Shown: positions 43,450 through 55,374 of the stretch, piece after piece
Numbering within the stretch: position 1 is the stretch's first letter
How the letters are laid out: the number at the start of each line of letters is the position of its first letter
Source of the DNA: Symsagittifera roscoffensis
Taxonomy: Eukaryota > Xenacoelomorpha > Acoela > Convolutidae
Assembly (NCBI RefSeq): GCF_963678635.1
Contig: NC_087067.1
Coordinates: forward strand, 23,815,547 to 23,879,546
Length of the DNA stretch: 64,000 nucleotides
Reading direction: 5' to 3'
Position numbers and translations under genes: made by a program
Notes under the pieces: model-generated
Seen by the model: only the letters and a program-made list of their open reading frames with translations
Database searches by the model: none
What the model was told of the DNA's origin: nothing

Positions 43450-46400
43450 CTAAGGTCAGATTAGATGCCCCCTGAATGTCTGCCCGGCATACACTGACTC
43501 AGACATAAAACGTTAACGTGTAAATATAGATAATTATTTAAGCAGAATTCTTTTTCAATGAATTTTTTTTACAGTTGAAAACTAGCAACATCTGGAAGGT
43601 CATATTTCTGGGATAGAATTAGAGCCTCAGATGGGTCTCTGGTAGCATCCAGGTTAAGCCGCCAATTTGGACAGGAAAAAATCAAATCAATTAAATACAC
43701 TCTATACTAACTCATTACTACCGAGGATGTAATTGTCTCTTAATTTGTGGACGAATATAATTTCATCATTTTGCCTTTGTTAGGCAGAAGGTTATTTTCC
43801 CTCACCATATTAAGCAACCTTGAACCTCTATTAGCTAATGAGTACAACTTAGTTTTATTTTTGCAAAAAAGAGGGCAATAGGTTTATTTACCCGCGTTAC
43901 TGGTTTTATAAACAAATGTATGGAAAGAAAACAGAGAATTCAGATATACAATCGGGTATCTACTATTTAAAGATCTCACACAAAACTTCAGTATATCAGT
44001 AACGTTCTGTATTTCGTGAAGAGACAAAATTACCAAGAAAAGATTTGGTTATAGTGTCGAGTTTTCTTTTGAAAATCATCGTTTGGATTATTTTCCGCTG
44101 ATACATTAGAGCTTGATTCAAAACTGAAAAACTAGTACCGTTCATCAGCAAGCCATACTGTATTATCGGCTTTATTTTAGCATTATAGTTTTATAGTAAA
44201 ACAAATTTCGGAACGTAGTGTTGAAACAACAGCAATGCCTCCCTAATTTCTTTTTTAATTTTTGGACAGGGTGAACAAATGTAAGCTTATTATCAAGTAC
44301 TACGCCTGTTTTTACACGACGGCTTGAGATTATAAACAATATCATCAATACAAACATGAAAGTTTGAAGCACTCAATATATTTTTTCAAAACTGATTAGG
44401 GTTATTTTTTCTCATTTAATGGTTAGTTTATTCGATTTCATCGAAGATGAAATTTTTGTTAGATCATGCTGAAGAATTCAAAACTTGCACTCTCATATGC
44501 TACATTTATATCATCAGCAAATAGAAAAACGTTTGAACTCGTTGCAGTAAAATGCACATCATATATATAAACTAGACAGAAAAGAGGACCTAAAACAGAA
44601 CACTGCGGAACGCCGTTGGTCACTGATAACCAATCCGACGAGCAGTTCGTTGTATGAACACATTCGAGTCTTTGAGGATAATAAGTACTAAATCAAGAAA
44701 GACGATTACCCCGGACACCATATTTTTTTCCCGTTTATTCAACAGATTTCTGATATCAAGAGTCTCAAATGCTTTTCTGAAATGAACGAAGAAAACAGTT
44801 TTTGAATTTATTAAAACAAAAATAAAATCTCTTTTGCTTTTCCTTAGCTGTAATTCTGTTTCCTTTTATTTAACAAGTTTTTTTTCTTCATTAGATTATT
44901 AAAATCAAGTTTCCAGAACCTATGCAGTTTGTTACGCTTTGAATAACATTTTAGACTTCTTAAGCCACGGCGCATTCATCTTAGTATTTTTGCTTGTGAT
45001 TTTCTAATCGGAGCAAATTTACTTAAAATTGATATCAAGCAATGACTAAATTTGTTATATTCAACATCGTTTGCTGGCTTTTCGAGCTGATTAGATCTCT
45101 TCAACGTTTGCTTCAAAAGGAGTAAAAAGTCGCTTGTGCTTTTTTTAGTTGTTCAAAAAGAACATGTCATGAAATGAGGAATATATCAAATCGAATGGCA
45201 TTGATTTGAGTTGCAAAATAACTAGACAACGATCCGAGAAACAATCGTTTTCAAGATTTCTGATGTATGATTTTCGATATTTCGTGCTATCAGAGGATCA
45301 ATACACTTCCAGCCACCCCAGTAATGCGAGTTTATTTTCTACTTAATAGTTCAAAACCATTTGCGATAATGGTTTTTACATAAGATTGTTGAATATGATT
45401 TTCTGCGAGTAAATTGATGTTGAAATCACCAGTCAGAACAACCAGTTTTCTCGGCATCTCCAATTCTTTGTCTAACTCAATGACAAATTGTTTTTTTTTT
45501 CATATCTAGGAGGTACATAAGCGACTCTTATGATTATCTTATTCTCAAATGCTTCAGCAAATACTGCAAATTATTCAGGTAGATTAGTATGCTGATGTTC
45601 TATCAAGTTTACATTGTCACCTAGTTGCATTACAGTACCTCCACCTCTAGTTTTCCGGTTGTTGCTTCCATTTGTATGAAATCCTTTGGTGGCAAACATA
45701 TTTACTTCATCTGTTTCTTTTAGCCAAGTTTCGGTTTAACACAGTACATAAAATGGAGACTCGAGACTTAGAAGTGCTTCTAGATCTTCATGAATAGATC
45801 TAACATTGGATAATAAAATATTAAGAGTATTAGCACCGCTATTTTCAGATAAGCTAAGGGGTTCAGACTTATGAGCTCACTTGGCCGGAGTTATATGGGA
45901 AAGTACCATTGAAACAATTCATTACACTATTATTTATAACCCAGAGTATCAATTCTTTCATATGAACAAGTAATTTTGTACATTTTTTGTCATTTTCCGT
46001 AGGTCAAAGATACTGCTTTCTCCTGTCCATGCTGATTGAATGCGCGCATCTGCTTTCATCATCTGCAAGAAATTCACTCGAGGTGAACTAATATCTTCGA
46101 TTTTTTTTACAGGTTGATAGACATAGGATGAGCCAATTTCTTTTTTCTTCTGTAGTAAATGGACTTTTTTTCATTCGCTTAGCAAAACGAACAATGATAG
46201 GTTTGACTCTAGCCTTTCGCGACGGTAACCTATGCGCTATTGATGTGACTTGTTACGATATATGGGCTTCAATACTGTTTAATGGTTGCCTCCATTGTTT
46301 GTTGTCTACCACCGTTAGCTTCTTCAGGGATTCATAGACTTTTCACGTTGTCTCTCCTGTTTTAGCTTTCAATAATATTTGCTTCGGATAGGGAATTTAG

Positions 46401-46727
46401 ATTTGACCTGCTTTCGATATGGACCAATTCATTCTTTACTACTCCAAGTACTTCCTTCGTAATCGCTTCAGTAATGGTTGATGTTATCAATGATTCGATC
46501 TGTCCTTTAATGTCATTTAATACGTTTGGCATTACATTTTGAATAGAGCTGGATACTGCCTCTGTTTTTGTAATTGATGAGTTCCAGCTTGCATCTTCAA
46601 TCATCTCTCCGCACGGTACACTGTCGTTTGCTCCCTGTCTCACAAATTGGGGTTTGGTCGGGAAAGTTAAGCAAGCGAAGCACTGTTGAGCTAGAATCAG
46701 AATGCTGTTGAGCAGGGGATGCAGCAT
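43450..46727 (-). mobile_element. APE-type LINE (CR1/L2/Jockey-like), broken
   Basis: In minus-strand order: a possible ORF1 remnant (46727-46362, open for 121 codons, helix-like), an APE endonuclease region (ETWLKETDEVN, RKTRGGGTVMQLG, VAYVPPRY, LVVLTGDFNINLL), a reverse transcriptase (SVTNGVPQCSVLGPLFCLVY, FLFADDINVAY), then the post-RT region (KTGVVLDNKLTFVHPVQKL, RYPIVYLNSLFSFH, LYSLANRGSRLLN). Several stops and frame changes interrupt the endonuclease and RT, for example after YVLC, after LLSRK and around the post-RT block, so it is inactive. There is no RNase H. It ends close to the hAT MITE. Confidence 0.85.
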
Positions 46728-46739
46728 GATCAGGATTTA

Positions 46740-47548
46740 TGTTTGTTCTCTATTAAATAAGTTTATTACAACAATTAGGGTAATTCTAGCTAAAAGAAAT
46801 TTCGTCTAAGAAAAAGGCTAGTGGTTCTTAGAAAAAAGGAAAACAAGAACCGCCAGAGGTTAGTTGTTCGATGCCACCGTGATTGGTGCTTCTTGCTTGA
46901 GTTTGGTCCATTTTTACAACCCGGGAAAATGAACTTGGCTTACCTCTTCATCAAGGGATGAATTTTGTAGGCCCGCGCTGATATGCAATGAACTGAGCAA
47001 CTTGAGTGGGTGCTAATCTTATATTTTCCCTGGTGGATGAATGGTCTTCTTGTTAACACTTTCTTTTCATTTCAGATAGTTTGTTGTCGACTAACCAACT
47101 TTTGCACCATCACACTTATACAGTAGCGGCAGCACAAAAGTTCTTTCTACTCTATTCCAACTTTACATTTTCTCTCTGTTTCTGTCTCGCAAAACTGCCA
47201 CCCGTAAAAAATACTCAACTTACCATTATTATCTTTTTCAAATCTGTGTTTTAATTTTACTAACTCATATCACGTCAAAATTGGGCTGTAATAAAGCTAC
47301 TTAGTCTGCTAATTGTTCCGTGGATACTTAACAGTACGAGCAAAATCTTTTGTGAATCAAGAAAAGACAACAGGATTTCCCTGACGCAAATAGCCCGGTT
47401 GGTTGTAATCTAATTCCAATCAGTCAGATTTTACACTTATTTGATACTTTGCTTTATTTGAGATACAATCTCGGCCTGTTTGACAATTCAATTGTACAAT
47501 TTGAGTCATATCATACATTATACGTACTACTTAACTTCTACGACTAAG
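46740..47548. other. 5' flank of the second PLAC8 gene
   Basis: No clear promoter motif is seen. TTTTCCCTGGTGGATGAATG near 47025 and TTTCCCTCGTGGATGAAATG near 48030 are similar and may be repeat-derived. Confidence 0.35.
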
Positions 47549-47688
47549 ATGGGCGGTTTCTCGTATGGACTTTTGAACCCCAAGGACTGTATCACAGACT
47601 GGAAGCTCTGTCTGCTCAGCTACTGTTTCCCCTTCGCTCCCTTCGGAATTGCGGCCGACAAAGTGATCGGAGAAGGCGACGGATACAG
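47549..47688 (+). CDS. PLAC8-family gene, exon 1 of 3 (gene 47549-51802)
   Basis: ATG 47549 opens MGGFSYGLLNPKDCITDWKL, then CLLSYCFPFAPFGIAADKVI and GEGDGY. This is the first half of a cornifelin-like PLAC8 domain: the first Cys cluster followed by a G-x-x-A-D/E-K-x-x-G-E-G element. The strongest donor is CAG/GTACAG at 47688/47689, but it leaves phase 2 while exon 2 is read in phase 0. GT donors at 47663 (GTGATC) or 47705 (GTAACA) would keep phase. The total product would be about 136-150 residues, membrane-associated. Exons 2 and 3 join in phase without problem. Confidence 0.75.
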
Positions 47689-47739
47689 GTACAGTATCCT
47701 GACTGTAACAATTATGATAATTGCGTCCCTTAAATATTG

Positions 47740-47908
47740 ATGGATTCATCACGAAAAATTCATGCGTCTTAACATCTTCGGAAACAACTTTGAATTTGTT
47801 ATCTGGCGTTTTTGAGTTGTAAAGGCGGGACCAATCTTTTATAATTGATTTTAGGGACTCAACTATCATACTTGTACGCTGAGTTATGTCACTAGTTTTT
47901 TCAACCAC
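47740..47908 (-). other. Unassigned open minus frame in intron 1
   Basis: The frame reads MVEKTSDITQRTS, then IIKDWSRLYNSKTPDNKFKV and SEDVKTHEFF. It looks protein-like in composition but I recognise no family; its continuation into exon 1 of the PLAC8 gene is a shadow. A mobile-element ORF fragment is the likeliest source. Confidence 0.25.
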
Positions 47909-48321
47909 TCAATTTGATACAATGTAGTGTAAGTGGAGCCCAGAAGAATTCTCAGCCCAGAAGAACCAGCTTGCGTGTAGTTTTTTAACCGTTCTATGTA
48001 GAAAGCTGAACAGCTCGTGTGTTGGTCTTTTTTCCCTCGTGGATGAAATGTTGGTGCTTATCTTAATCATAAAATTTTGTAAGCCCCGATGTAAGTAGTG
48101 CAACATGACAACGTGTTTGTGACACAAATCAAAGTTGCTAAAACAGATAAATTTAACTTTCTTCTAACCAAAGAAAGTGAATTTGAAAAATTATATATAT
48201 TAGGGATACGCAACTAAAACAATAGTAACTGACGGTAAATATGTAAATTAATTATCTTAGGTTTCACAAGTGTAGTATAACATGTAGGTGTCTGATTCTG
48301 AGTGGGATCCCTATTGTGCAG

Positions 48322-48435
48322 TATGCGGTACTGCCCTGCTGGAGGATGCATGTGAGGGAGGCCAAGGGAGTGGATGGCAACCTGCTCTTCGACTGTCTCG
48401 CATCCTACTGCTGTCCATGCTGCACCATCTTTCAG
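48322..48435 (+). CDS. PLAC8-family gene, exon 2 of 3
   Basis: Bounded by CTATTGTGCAG before and GTAAGA after. It encodes 38 codons in phase 0: YAVLPCWRMHVREAKGVDGN, then LLFDCLASYCCPCCTIFQ. The CCPCC-x-x-x-Q block and the R-x-x-V-R-E-x-K-G-V-x-G-N element are the hallmark second half of the PLAC8 domain. Confidence 0.88.
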
Positions 48436-48895
48436 GTAAGACTTAACTAGATTTGAGTCTGAAATAAATTACGTCATTTTTGTGAATCTTTGCGTGCATG
48501 AATTTGTTAATTGTTTTCATTTACGATAGCAAGTGTGTTCCGGGTACTAGATTTTTTTCGGAAATAACTTTTTTCGCTGAATGGTACCTATCGGAGCAAT
48601 TTCGAAGTGGTAAATTTACAGATATGCATCTTACAAGTTTTGCCTTCTTAGGGCTAAAGCTTGCTTCGTATTTGCTAGATGCAAGATTTTTCTGTATGAT
48701 ATCGGCTGTTTTTTAGCTTATTAAATGACGGCTTTAATTCTATCGGCTTATTTCCTAACTTTAGATCTTGTTTCCAGTCGTTTTTTGGAAATGGTTCAAC
48801 TTTGGCTGTACAAATGTGCGTGTGTGTGTGTGGCTGGGTGAAGGTTCAATTTTCTTTTAAATTTAACCTCTGTTTGATAGAGCTGTCATTTGTTG

Positions 48896-49410
48896 TTCCG
48901 ACTTTCGGAGAAAAGAAGGGAATATTTGTGCTCGGGTGGTTTTATTTTCTCCAGGCTAATTCCGACTTTTTACTGGCAATTTTTCGCGGCACAATTTTTT
49001 GATCATCCGAAAAGTTTTGTTGTCATGAGCGCAAATGAGGTGAAAGATATTTAACCTGTTGTCATTTTTCGTAAAGTTATAGGGGGTTTAAAGATCGCCA
49101 TTTTTGGCAGTTTTAGATAATTACGAGCGATTTATTTCGTGATGTTAACGTAAGCGGAGATATAATCCGTATTAGAACTCGTTCCAAATTGAATTGAGGC
49201 ATGCTCGTTGGTCAGTTTGATACTTTGCAAAGGCGAACTATATCACTTTGCAGGTAACATAGCGTGTGAGGGGAGGCTTTCTTGAAAAAAGATATAAAAA
49301 ATGAAAAGTTTTCTTTTTTGAAATTTTTATCAATTTTTTCGAAGCGAGCATTATTTCATAGGGTTTTAAAGGCAGGCAGAAAATTCAGGGCTTCACCCTG
49401 ATACGAGCAG
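48896..49410 (+). mobile_element. Family D element inside intron 2
   Basis: It begins TTCCGACTTTCGGAG, followed by TATTTGTGCTCGGGTGG, and ends CAGGGCTTCACCCTG then ATACGAGCAG. It has the same ends and length class (515 bp) as the copy at 33285 but is more diverged inside. Confidence 0.6.
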
Positions 49411-50137
49411 ACTTTTTGGTTTTCACTTGAAATATTACATAATACGATATTTGAGCCTCAAACAAGATTGCTCTTATGTCATGGCAAAAACCTCAATGTC
49501 GGAAACTTTTTTAGGCGCATTAAACAGTTTGTGGTTGAAATATAAATTAATCATTACTGTACAATTGTTAAATTATTGCACAATTGGCCAAACTAGCAAT
49601 TGTCAAACCACATAATTTTACGATAAATGATCGCATGATAATTTTTATAGGTTTTGAGCTCCTTACAACATAATTTTTCAAATGGAAAAAATAATTTCCG
49701 TCTGAAACACTTGGTTGAAAAATCGAAACTTGACTGAATAAAAAAACACCCCAAGCATAAATATTCAGAAGTGCTGGTTTTTGCTTCAATTATTTGATTA
49801 AGTTTTGATTCAAGTTTTTGTTTCATTTTTTTGTCGAGATTTTATCAATTTTTTTTGAAGCGAGCATAATTTCATATTGTCTAGACGATGATTTTATTTG
49901 TTTCAAAAAAGTTTTCTTTGCCTAAAATATCTTAAAATTAATTTCTCTGCTCTTTGCTTTTGCTTTGTCTAAAAAAATGTCGTCTGCAAAGTAAAAGCCA
50001 CTAAGACTAAGTTTTCAATTTGTGGTTATTATTGATCGAATCGCTCAGCCGGAACATTAATAGAACCCACTTTTTGAAATGATGAAAATTTCAAAATTCA
50101 TATTTTATACGGAATTTCTTTGTGAAAAAATGCATAC

Positions 50138-50521
50138 ATGAGGTCCAGGGTTACCAACTAGTCTCTTTTTTTTTAAATACCAGCCTCTTGTGGTCTATTT
50201 TAGTTCTCTGCTGTACGACAAGTCTCTCATTATGGGTTTACTATTTGTGTTCCTTTAATCTTGTTTTGTTTTGGGTCAAAATGATCGTTTTTATCACAGA
50301 TTCTTTTATAACAGTTTTTTTTTCAGAGATATAGGAAAGTGTTTTCGGGCCGTCGGTGACTGCAAATTTTCCATGGGCTTTAGCTGTGACCGACAAAATG
50401 TTTTGACTTGAAATCAACTGTAGTTAAATTCAGTTTTTTGTTAGCAAAACCCGTTTTTTTTTCAAGTTTTCAGTCAGGTTTTTGCTAGAAATTTTTTTTA
50501 GTTGGTAGCCCTTATGAGGGG
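50138..50521. mobile_element. hAT-like MITE, 368 bp
   Basis: The element is 50146-50513. CAGGGTTACCAACTA is mirrored by TAGTTGGTAGCCCTT, and flanks ATGAGGTC and ATGAGGGG agree at six of eight bases, as in an aged hAT target duplication. Its ends resemble those of the hAT at 27870 only in CAGGGTT. Confidence 0.65.
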
Positions 50522-51619
50522 TGGTCGAGCGAATAGAAGAGGGAGGGGGGGGGGTAGTTAACAAGATCTCTTATTTCTATGAATGTGTTCGATTCATAAT
50601 AGATTTTATGTGGATATTTGAATTCAACACTCTTCCATATTATGTGTTGTTTGCAGTCGAATCCAGCAGTTGTCTAGACTAAAAAAACTATAAAATATAC
50701 AATAAAAACATTTTGCGACATTCATTATGCGGCATATAGAAGAAATTATGTTGTTTTTGTTGGATTCATTTCCAATTCATTTGACAACAAAAGAACATCT
50801 GCAGCTGAGCTCAAGAAGATTTTTCAGCTGAGCGTATGGTTTGATATGTTAGAAAAAAATATGCGCTGGATTGGTTTTCAATCAGTCAAACTAGAATACG
50901 ACTAATCATCAGTACTGTTGTTATACGATTTTTCAATGCCAAAGCGGAAGACTTATTTTGACAAGGTTCTGTTGTCTTAGACATAACGAGCTAGTCATTT
51001 TTTCTAAGGAAATTGAGAGGTAATATAAAGTATGTGGCCAGCGGATTGCAATATTGCAAAACGCACTTTGTTTAAGGGTTGCGTTTGAGAAATCGAAGTT
51101 TCAAGAATTAATAAAAATAGGAAAACCAAATTAGGTAACGTTTATTTCTGTTGTGCATAGAATTGAGCTTTCCTAATCTAGTTAGCAAGCTAGTTTTGAA
51201 AATCTTGGGCTCACGGCAAGAACCAGTTCATATCAATGTTTGTTCCAGTTTTTGTTTTGCAATAGAAACTCGTTTTTTTTTGTATAAATCTAAGTCTTCC
51301 CACCATGTGATCATGTGAATACTTGAAGGATGCACAAATTACACATTTTTGGTTTACTATTATGGTCCACCCGTTTTTATTAGTCGGTGAATGTCGAGAG
51401 GATTTTTATATAGGTCGTGATGATTTTTTGCAGTTAAAGTCTTAAAACGTGTTCACGCTCTAACTTGAATTTTCGCGGTTTGACTTTCGATTTCTTTTCA
51501 CTTGTGATTGCTTTGCTGGGCAAGAAAACTACTATGATAATGTTTCACCATATTGACAAAATGTTCTGATTGAAAATGTTTGGCTTCTAATGACTTGGCT
51601 GATTTTTGCATGGCTTTAG

Positions 51620-51802
51620 GCTAGTCACCAGGCGGGTGTAGATGGCGATCACGAGATCAGCAAGACGATTGAGTTGATGAAGAGAGGCGCTGAGAGTTTC
51701 AGTCCTCAGAAGGAGATGGAGAAAGCGAAGGAGCAGAGCAAGGAGGCGGCCGATGACGCGAAGAAGTCAGCCGAGGAGGCCAAGCAGGAGGCTGTAGCGT
51801 GA
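51620..51802 (+). CDS. PLAC8-family gene, exon 3 of 3
   Basis: It follows GGCTTTAG and encodes 60 residues then TGA. ASHQAGVDGDHEISKTIELM leads into a tail rich in Ala, Lys and Glu (EKAKEQSKEAADDAKKSAEE), which should form a charged amphipathic helix, reminiscent of LEA-like or lipid-associating 11-mer repeats. Such a tail is not part of the usual PLAC8 domain. It is in phase with exon 2. Confidence 0.85.
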   Translation, partial: ASHQAGVDGDHEISKTIELMKRGAESFSPQKEMEKAKEQSKEAADDAKKSAEEAKQEAVA

Positions 51803-53080
51803 TCAGAATAGAATGTCAACAGTTTAGAATAACAGAACATAACATATAGCATGAGGTTGAATGAAAACAGGGTGAAAAAAGTAATTGGTCACACTTTCGA
51901 CAAGGAAAGAACGATAATATATAAGCAAGACATGGTGTGAAAAGCGAACAGTGTGACAACCCAACTTGTGTGAACAAAAGTGTGAAAACTCTAATCTTAT
52001 TCATTTTATTTTCTACTCCATAATTGAATGTCACTGCCTGGCAGTTGCGTCAATTTAGAAAAACCTGATGCGTAAATCAGGAGCTGTTTACCGAATTTGT
52101 GATCGAACTAGTTAAGGTTTTTGTCTCTGAGATTAAATTCAACGTTTAGGTTATAAGTTGGGCCCTTTTAACCAAAAATTGAACTCAAATTGAATATAAA
52201 TGTTTTGATTTTAAGTTTGATCAGAAACTAAAGGACCTAATAGTTCACGGATAATTTTATACTGATAATTTATGTTAAAAATATTAACAATTAGATTTTT
52301 ATACTGTGCTGTTATTTCACTTTTGAGCTGTCTACTATAGCTTCTTCGGCGAAAAACAAAATAAGATTGAACAGCTCTGAAGTTTTATTTTTTATGTATG
52401 GTCGTACTTTTTTTAAATTAATCTAATTATGAATGAAAGTTAATTTATACTAATGTTTTGCTAGCTCTGAGTCGTGTACTATAAGAGTAATGAAAATAGT
52501 CATTGTGTTTTTTTGAGGTTTTTTCCAGGGAAAAGACTGCAAATTTGTTCAGATTCAATTTTGAATTTTCGCTGTTTCAGTATTTTTGTTCACTCCATTT
52601 CCTTTGTTAAAAGGAAGGCAAACTACACTTCCAAACAGCAAATAACTAAAGGTGATCGACTTATAATTTCGAAGATGAAATTTAATTATCAGATAACCCA
52701 CCAAAAAAATTTTTTTAACTGTTGCTTTGCGTTCATTACTCTTTTCCAACTGTCAGTTGGCTTTCTTTCCTTCAACTAATCGTGAAAACTAGTTCAAAAC
52801 CATCTTGTCGCATTCAAGAATCTTCTTTCAAATGTGTCTTTCAAATGTTTCTCTCAAATCAATCTGATTGAAACTAATACAAATTCACTCTGTGCAGTTG
52901 CAATCGACGTTTTCAAGTCTCAGTAATTTTGATCTAACGATGATTTAGTTAAATACAGTAAAATATGAATCTGGGATGTTTATTTTAATTTGGATAGCAT
53001 GCGTCTATTGAAATTGAAATTTTGTAAAGATAACTTGTTAAATGAGTGAATAGACTGGGACAGCAATTTTTTAAACTCAT
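51803..53080. other. 3' flank of PLAC8 gene; no gene
   Basis: AT-rich. Opposed frames at 52474-52779 show no domain. Confidence 0.35.
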
Positions 53081-53083
53081 TAC

Positions 53084-53845
53084 ACTTGCGAGAGCAAGTA
53101 TCTTGTAATTGGGAACTAGACATTTTCCCGTTAAGAACTTTTCTTACAAATCTTACTTGCTTTTCATACTTGCTTTTTATTGCATCCTAACAACTTCTAT
53201 GTTAATTTTCACGTGGCCTACAGGTAACGCCGTGGCCTTGCACCCGAAGGCCAGGGGTTCGAGTACCGACCGGACCTAGTTTTTTTTCAGCATGTCTGCA
53301 ATTGAAATTTTTTTTCCGCTTAAAATTGTATTGATGGAAGTTTTGTCGGCGTTGTTGCCATATCACAGATTTTGCTTGTTCTGTAAGCAATTTTCATTGT
53401 AGTTGCAAGTGTTGTTCATTGTAGTTTCAGGAAAGACTTAATATAGTTTAATTTTAAAAAAAAAAACTAGTTTTTTTTGGCTCATCTGGTCTTGCTTAAA
53501 AACTGTCGGCTTCTTTGCCTCATAACCGAGTTTTCTTGTGCTTTACTCAAGTTTCATTAAGTGTCACAAAATTTGTTCGTTGCAGTTTCTAGAGTGACTT
53601 TAAACTTATGTTTTTTTTAAAAAAAATTTTTGGCTCACAGTCTGTTCGAAAATAATCGTCTTTGTTTCCCCTTCGTAATTTTTTCCGGTTCTATTTTTTA
53701 TTCAAAAATCTGGCGCGTTTGCTTAGAATGGTCTTCTATCGAGGCATACAATAATTTAAATTTTGGTATTTAACATTTATCTTATTTCGCTTTTTTTGTT
53801 TGTGTTGTATTGCAAGTAATTCGAAGCTTCGTTTGCCTCTGTAAG
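53084..53845 (+). mobile_element. Hairpin-ended family A element, copy with best tRNA segment
   Basis: The left end ACTTGCGAGAGCAAGT (53084-53099) is a perfect 6-bp hairpin, followed by TTGTAATTGGGAACTAGAC. The tRNA-like segment begins about 128 bp in. Internal blocks TTTTGTCGGCGTTGTTGCC and CTCATCTGGTCTTGC match copy 1. The right end ATTGCAAGTAATTCGAAGC then TTCG, CCTCTGT closes it. Copy 1 and this copy share order and spacing over about 770 bp. Confidence 0.62.
53212..53278 (+). repeat. tRNA-derived segment inside family A
   Basis: A-box-like TGGCCTACAGG (53214-53224), a GGCCTT-GCACCCG-AAGGCC stem-loop like an anticodon arm, and B-box-like GGTTCGAGTACC (53256-53267). No paired acceptor stem is found and the loop lacks the usual T before the anticodon, so it is a derived pseudo-tRNA. 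Confidence 0.7.
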
Positions 53846-53849
53846 TGCT

Positions 53850-54715
53850 TAGCGTGCCGTTTGTTAGATATCAATTGGCGTCTTTGAAGTTAATTCCCCT
53901 TAATGATTGAATTTGAAAATGGAAATGAAAATTTGATTAGGAAATTGGATTGAGTTCACTGTAAATAGCAGAACTGATCTCCAGATCGTTGAGCCAACTC
54001 AAAAAATTGCAAAAAAAAAGATATTTAAACGGCAATTTAAGCCGTATTTTGTCTTGTGTTTATAGTACTTTTTTGGAGAAATCAGCGAAAGTTAGAAAGA
54101 AAAGAACCCGTATGAGGCTAAATCAAGTGAAACTCTTCGTTTTAACATGCCCTATATTAAAATCCTGACTTTCGTGAAAATCGATCACATTCTGAAATAA
54201 TAAATGTATATTCGTTTTCCTTTTCTTCATTTAGGTAGGGTGATGTGACCGAAAATATTTTTGAATTGTTTCACTTTGGATTATTGTTTTATAACTTTGG
54301 AATTTTTATAGCTTCGAGGGTTTCAAAATTGAGTTGAACTTAATGAAAGATGATGTAAAGAATTAGATCAAAAATGCATATTTTGATTCTCTTTTTATGT
54401 CTTAATGAAGCAAGTGTGGCGTAGTTTTCGTTCGAAATTTCGAGTATTGCCTGGTCTCCTTTTTTATTCAGATCAAGTTCACTTTTTGATTAACCTAACC
54501 CTGTTTGACGGATTTTTGATACCATCTGAAAGATGATATCGATACCTCGAAAGACTCCACTTTAAATGGGTTCCAAATTGAAATGAAGTACGTTCATTGA
54601 TCCAAATGATGTGTTATTTTGTTCGAAATATGTCACTTGAAGTTTTGTTTGGTGCAGTAGAGGATTTAAAAAATTTTTCTTCATTTTTATTCCGGCGATT
54701 AACCAGAGTTATTGT
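53850..54715. other. No gene; distant family D sequence
   Basis: ACCATCTGAAAGATGATATC and GTTCCAAATTGAAATGAAGTACG-like sequence at 54520-54600 recall family D internally. No coding signal. Confidence 0.35.
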
Positions 54716-54720
54716 AAAAT

Positions 54721-55225
54721 GTTAACACAAACGAGGTTGAGAGCATTGTGGTATATTAGGAGATGGTAGTGCATTAGCGTGTGCTCTCTGCTTTATCAGT
54801 GGCCCGTTTCTTTAGGCGTCAGCGGCACAGTTGTGTAGGTCAGTCGAGTTGCTTTATTTTTTCATCTCTTAATTTTTTTGCCTTTTTTCGCATTTTAATG
54901 CTACTTAATGTTTTGTTGGAGCCCAAGCGTGCTAGAGGCAACGCTTCGTCAGCTCGATTGACTTGATAGGATCGTCGGTTAGGATAGATAGCTCTATAGA
55001 AGTGTCGCCAAAGATAGATTCTCGGGCTCGCAATGTTCAAGGATGTTCGAGAAGCCAGTGTTCCAATATCTCATTGTCTTCAAGACATTTCTGGCATTTT
55101 GGGTCCGTCGTTGACGTTTGTCGCTATTATCTGCGGAGTGCTGCTTCGCTTCTGTATTTAATATTTTGACCCGAAAGTAATGATGTTCGGAACATTCAAG
55201 GCTGCGAACTGATAAGAGCACTCGC
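54721..55225 (-). mobile_element. LINE 3' portion with zinc knuckle, broken
   Basis: The minus strand reads RSLECSEHHYFRVKILN, then TDPKCQKCLEDNEILEHWLL, then EHP, followed after an interruption by RARESIFGDTSIELS. C-x2-C with EHWLLEH fits the terminal zinc knuckle of RNase-H-type or R1/I-like LINEs, here C-x2-C-x9-H-x4-H. Pieces lie in different frames. The 3' terminus is the GTTAAC at 54721, shared exactly by the copy at 55779. Confidence 0.55.
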
Positions 55226-55374
55226 CTCCAATTCCAAGCGTTGATAATCGATTATATGATTTTAGTACCAATCTTACTAAAATTGAGAAAAAATCTACTT
55301 TAGTTAGTTAATAATCTCTCGTCGATTAATATCTCTCGTTGAAATCAAAATATAATCAATTTTAATCTATCTAT

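Larger units (their letters stand above)
48440..51619. other. Intron 2 of the PLAC8 gene, repeat-filled
   Basis: 3.2 kb between GTAAGA and CTTTAG. It contains a family A left end (48528-48720), a complete family D element and a hAT-like MITE, each listed separately, plus a G-rich MITE right end at 50540-50567. I see no extra exon. Confidence 0.6.

Noticed and set aside
43031-43453. 140-codon Gly/Pro-rich frame
   Set aside because: It is the translation of the hAT MITE at 43044-43420.
46128-46337. Plus-strand 69-codon frame
   Set aside because: Lies opposite the LINE and has no domain.
47480-47548. N-terminal extension of the PLAC8 exon 1 frame
   Set aside because: The extra 23 residues resemble untranslated AT-rich DNA; family proteins begin close to the ATG at 47549.
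53212-53278. A functional tRNA-Gly gene
   Set aside because: There is no acceptor stem and the anticodon loop is atypical; it lies inside a dispersed repeat.
53202-53390. Minus frame with GTRTPGLRVQGHG
   Set aside because: This string is the known translation artefact of tRNA-like B-box sequence; not a gene.
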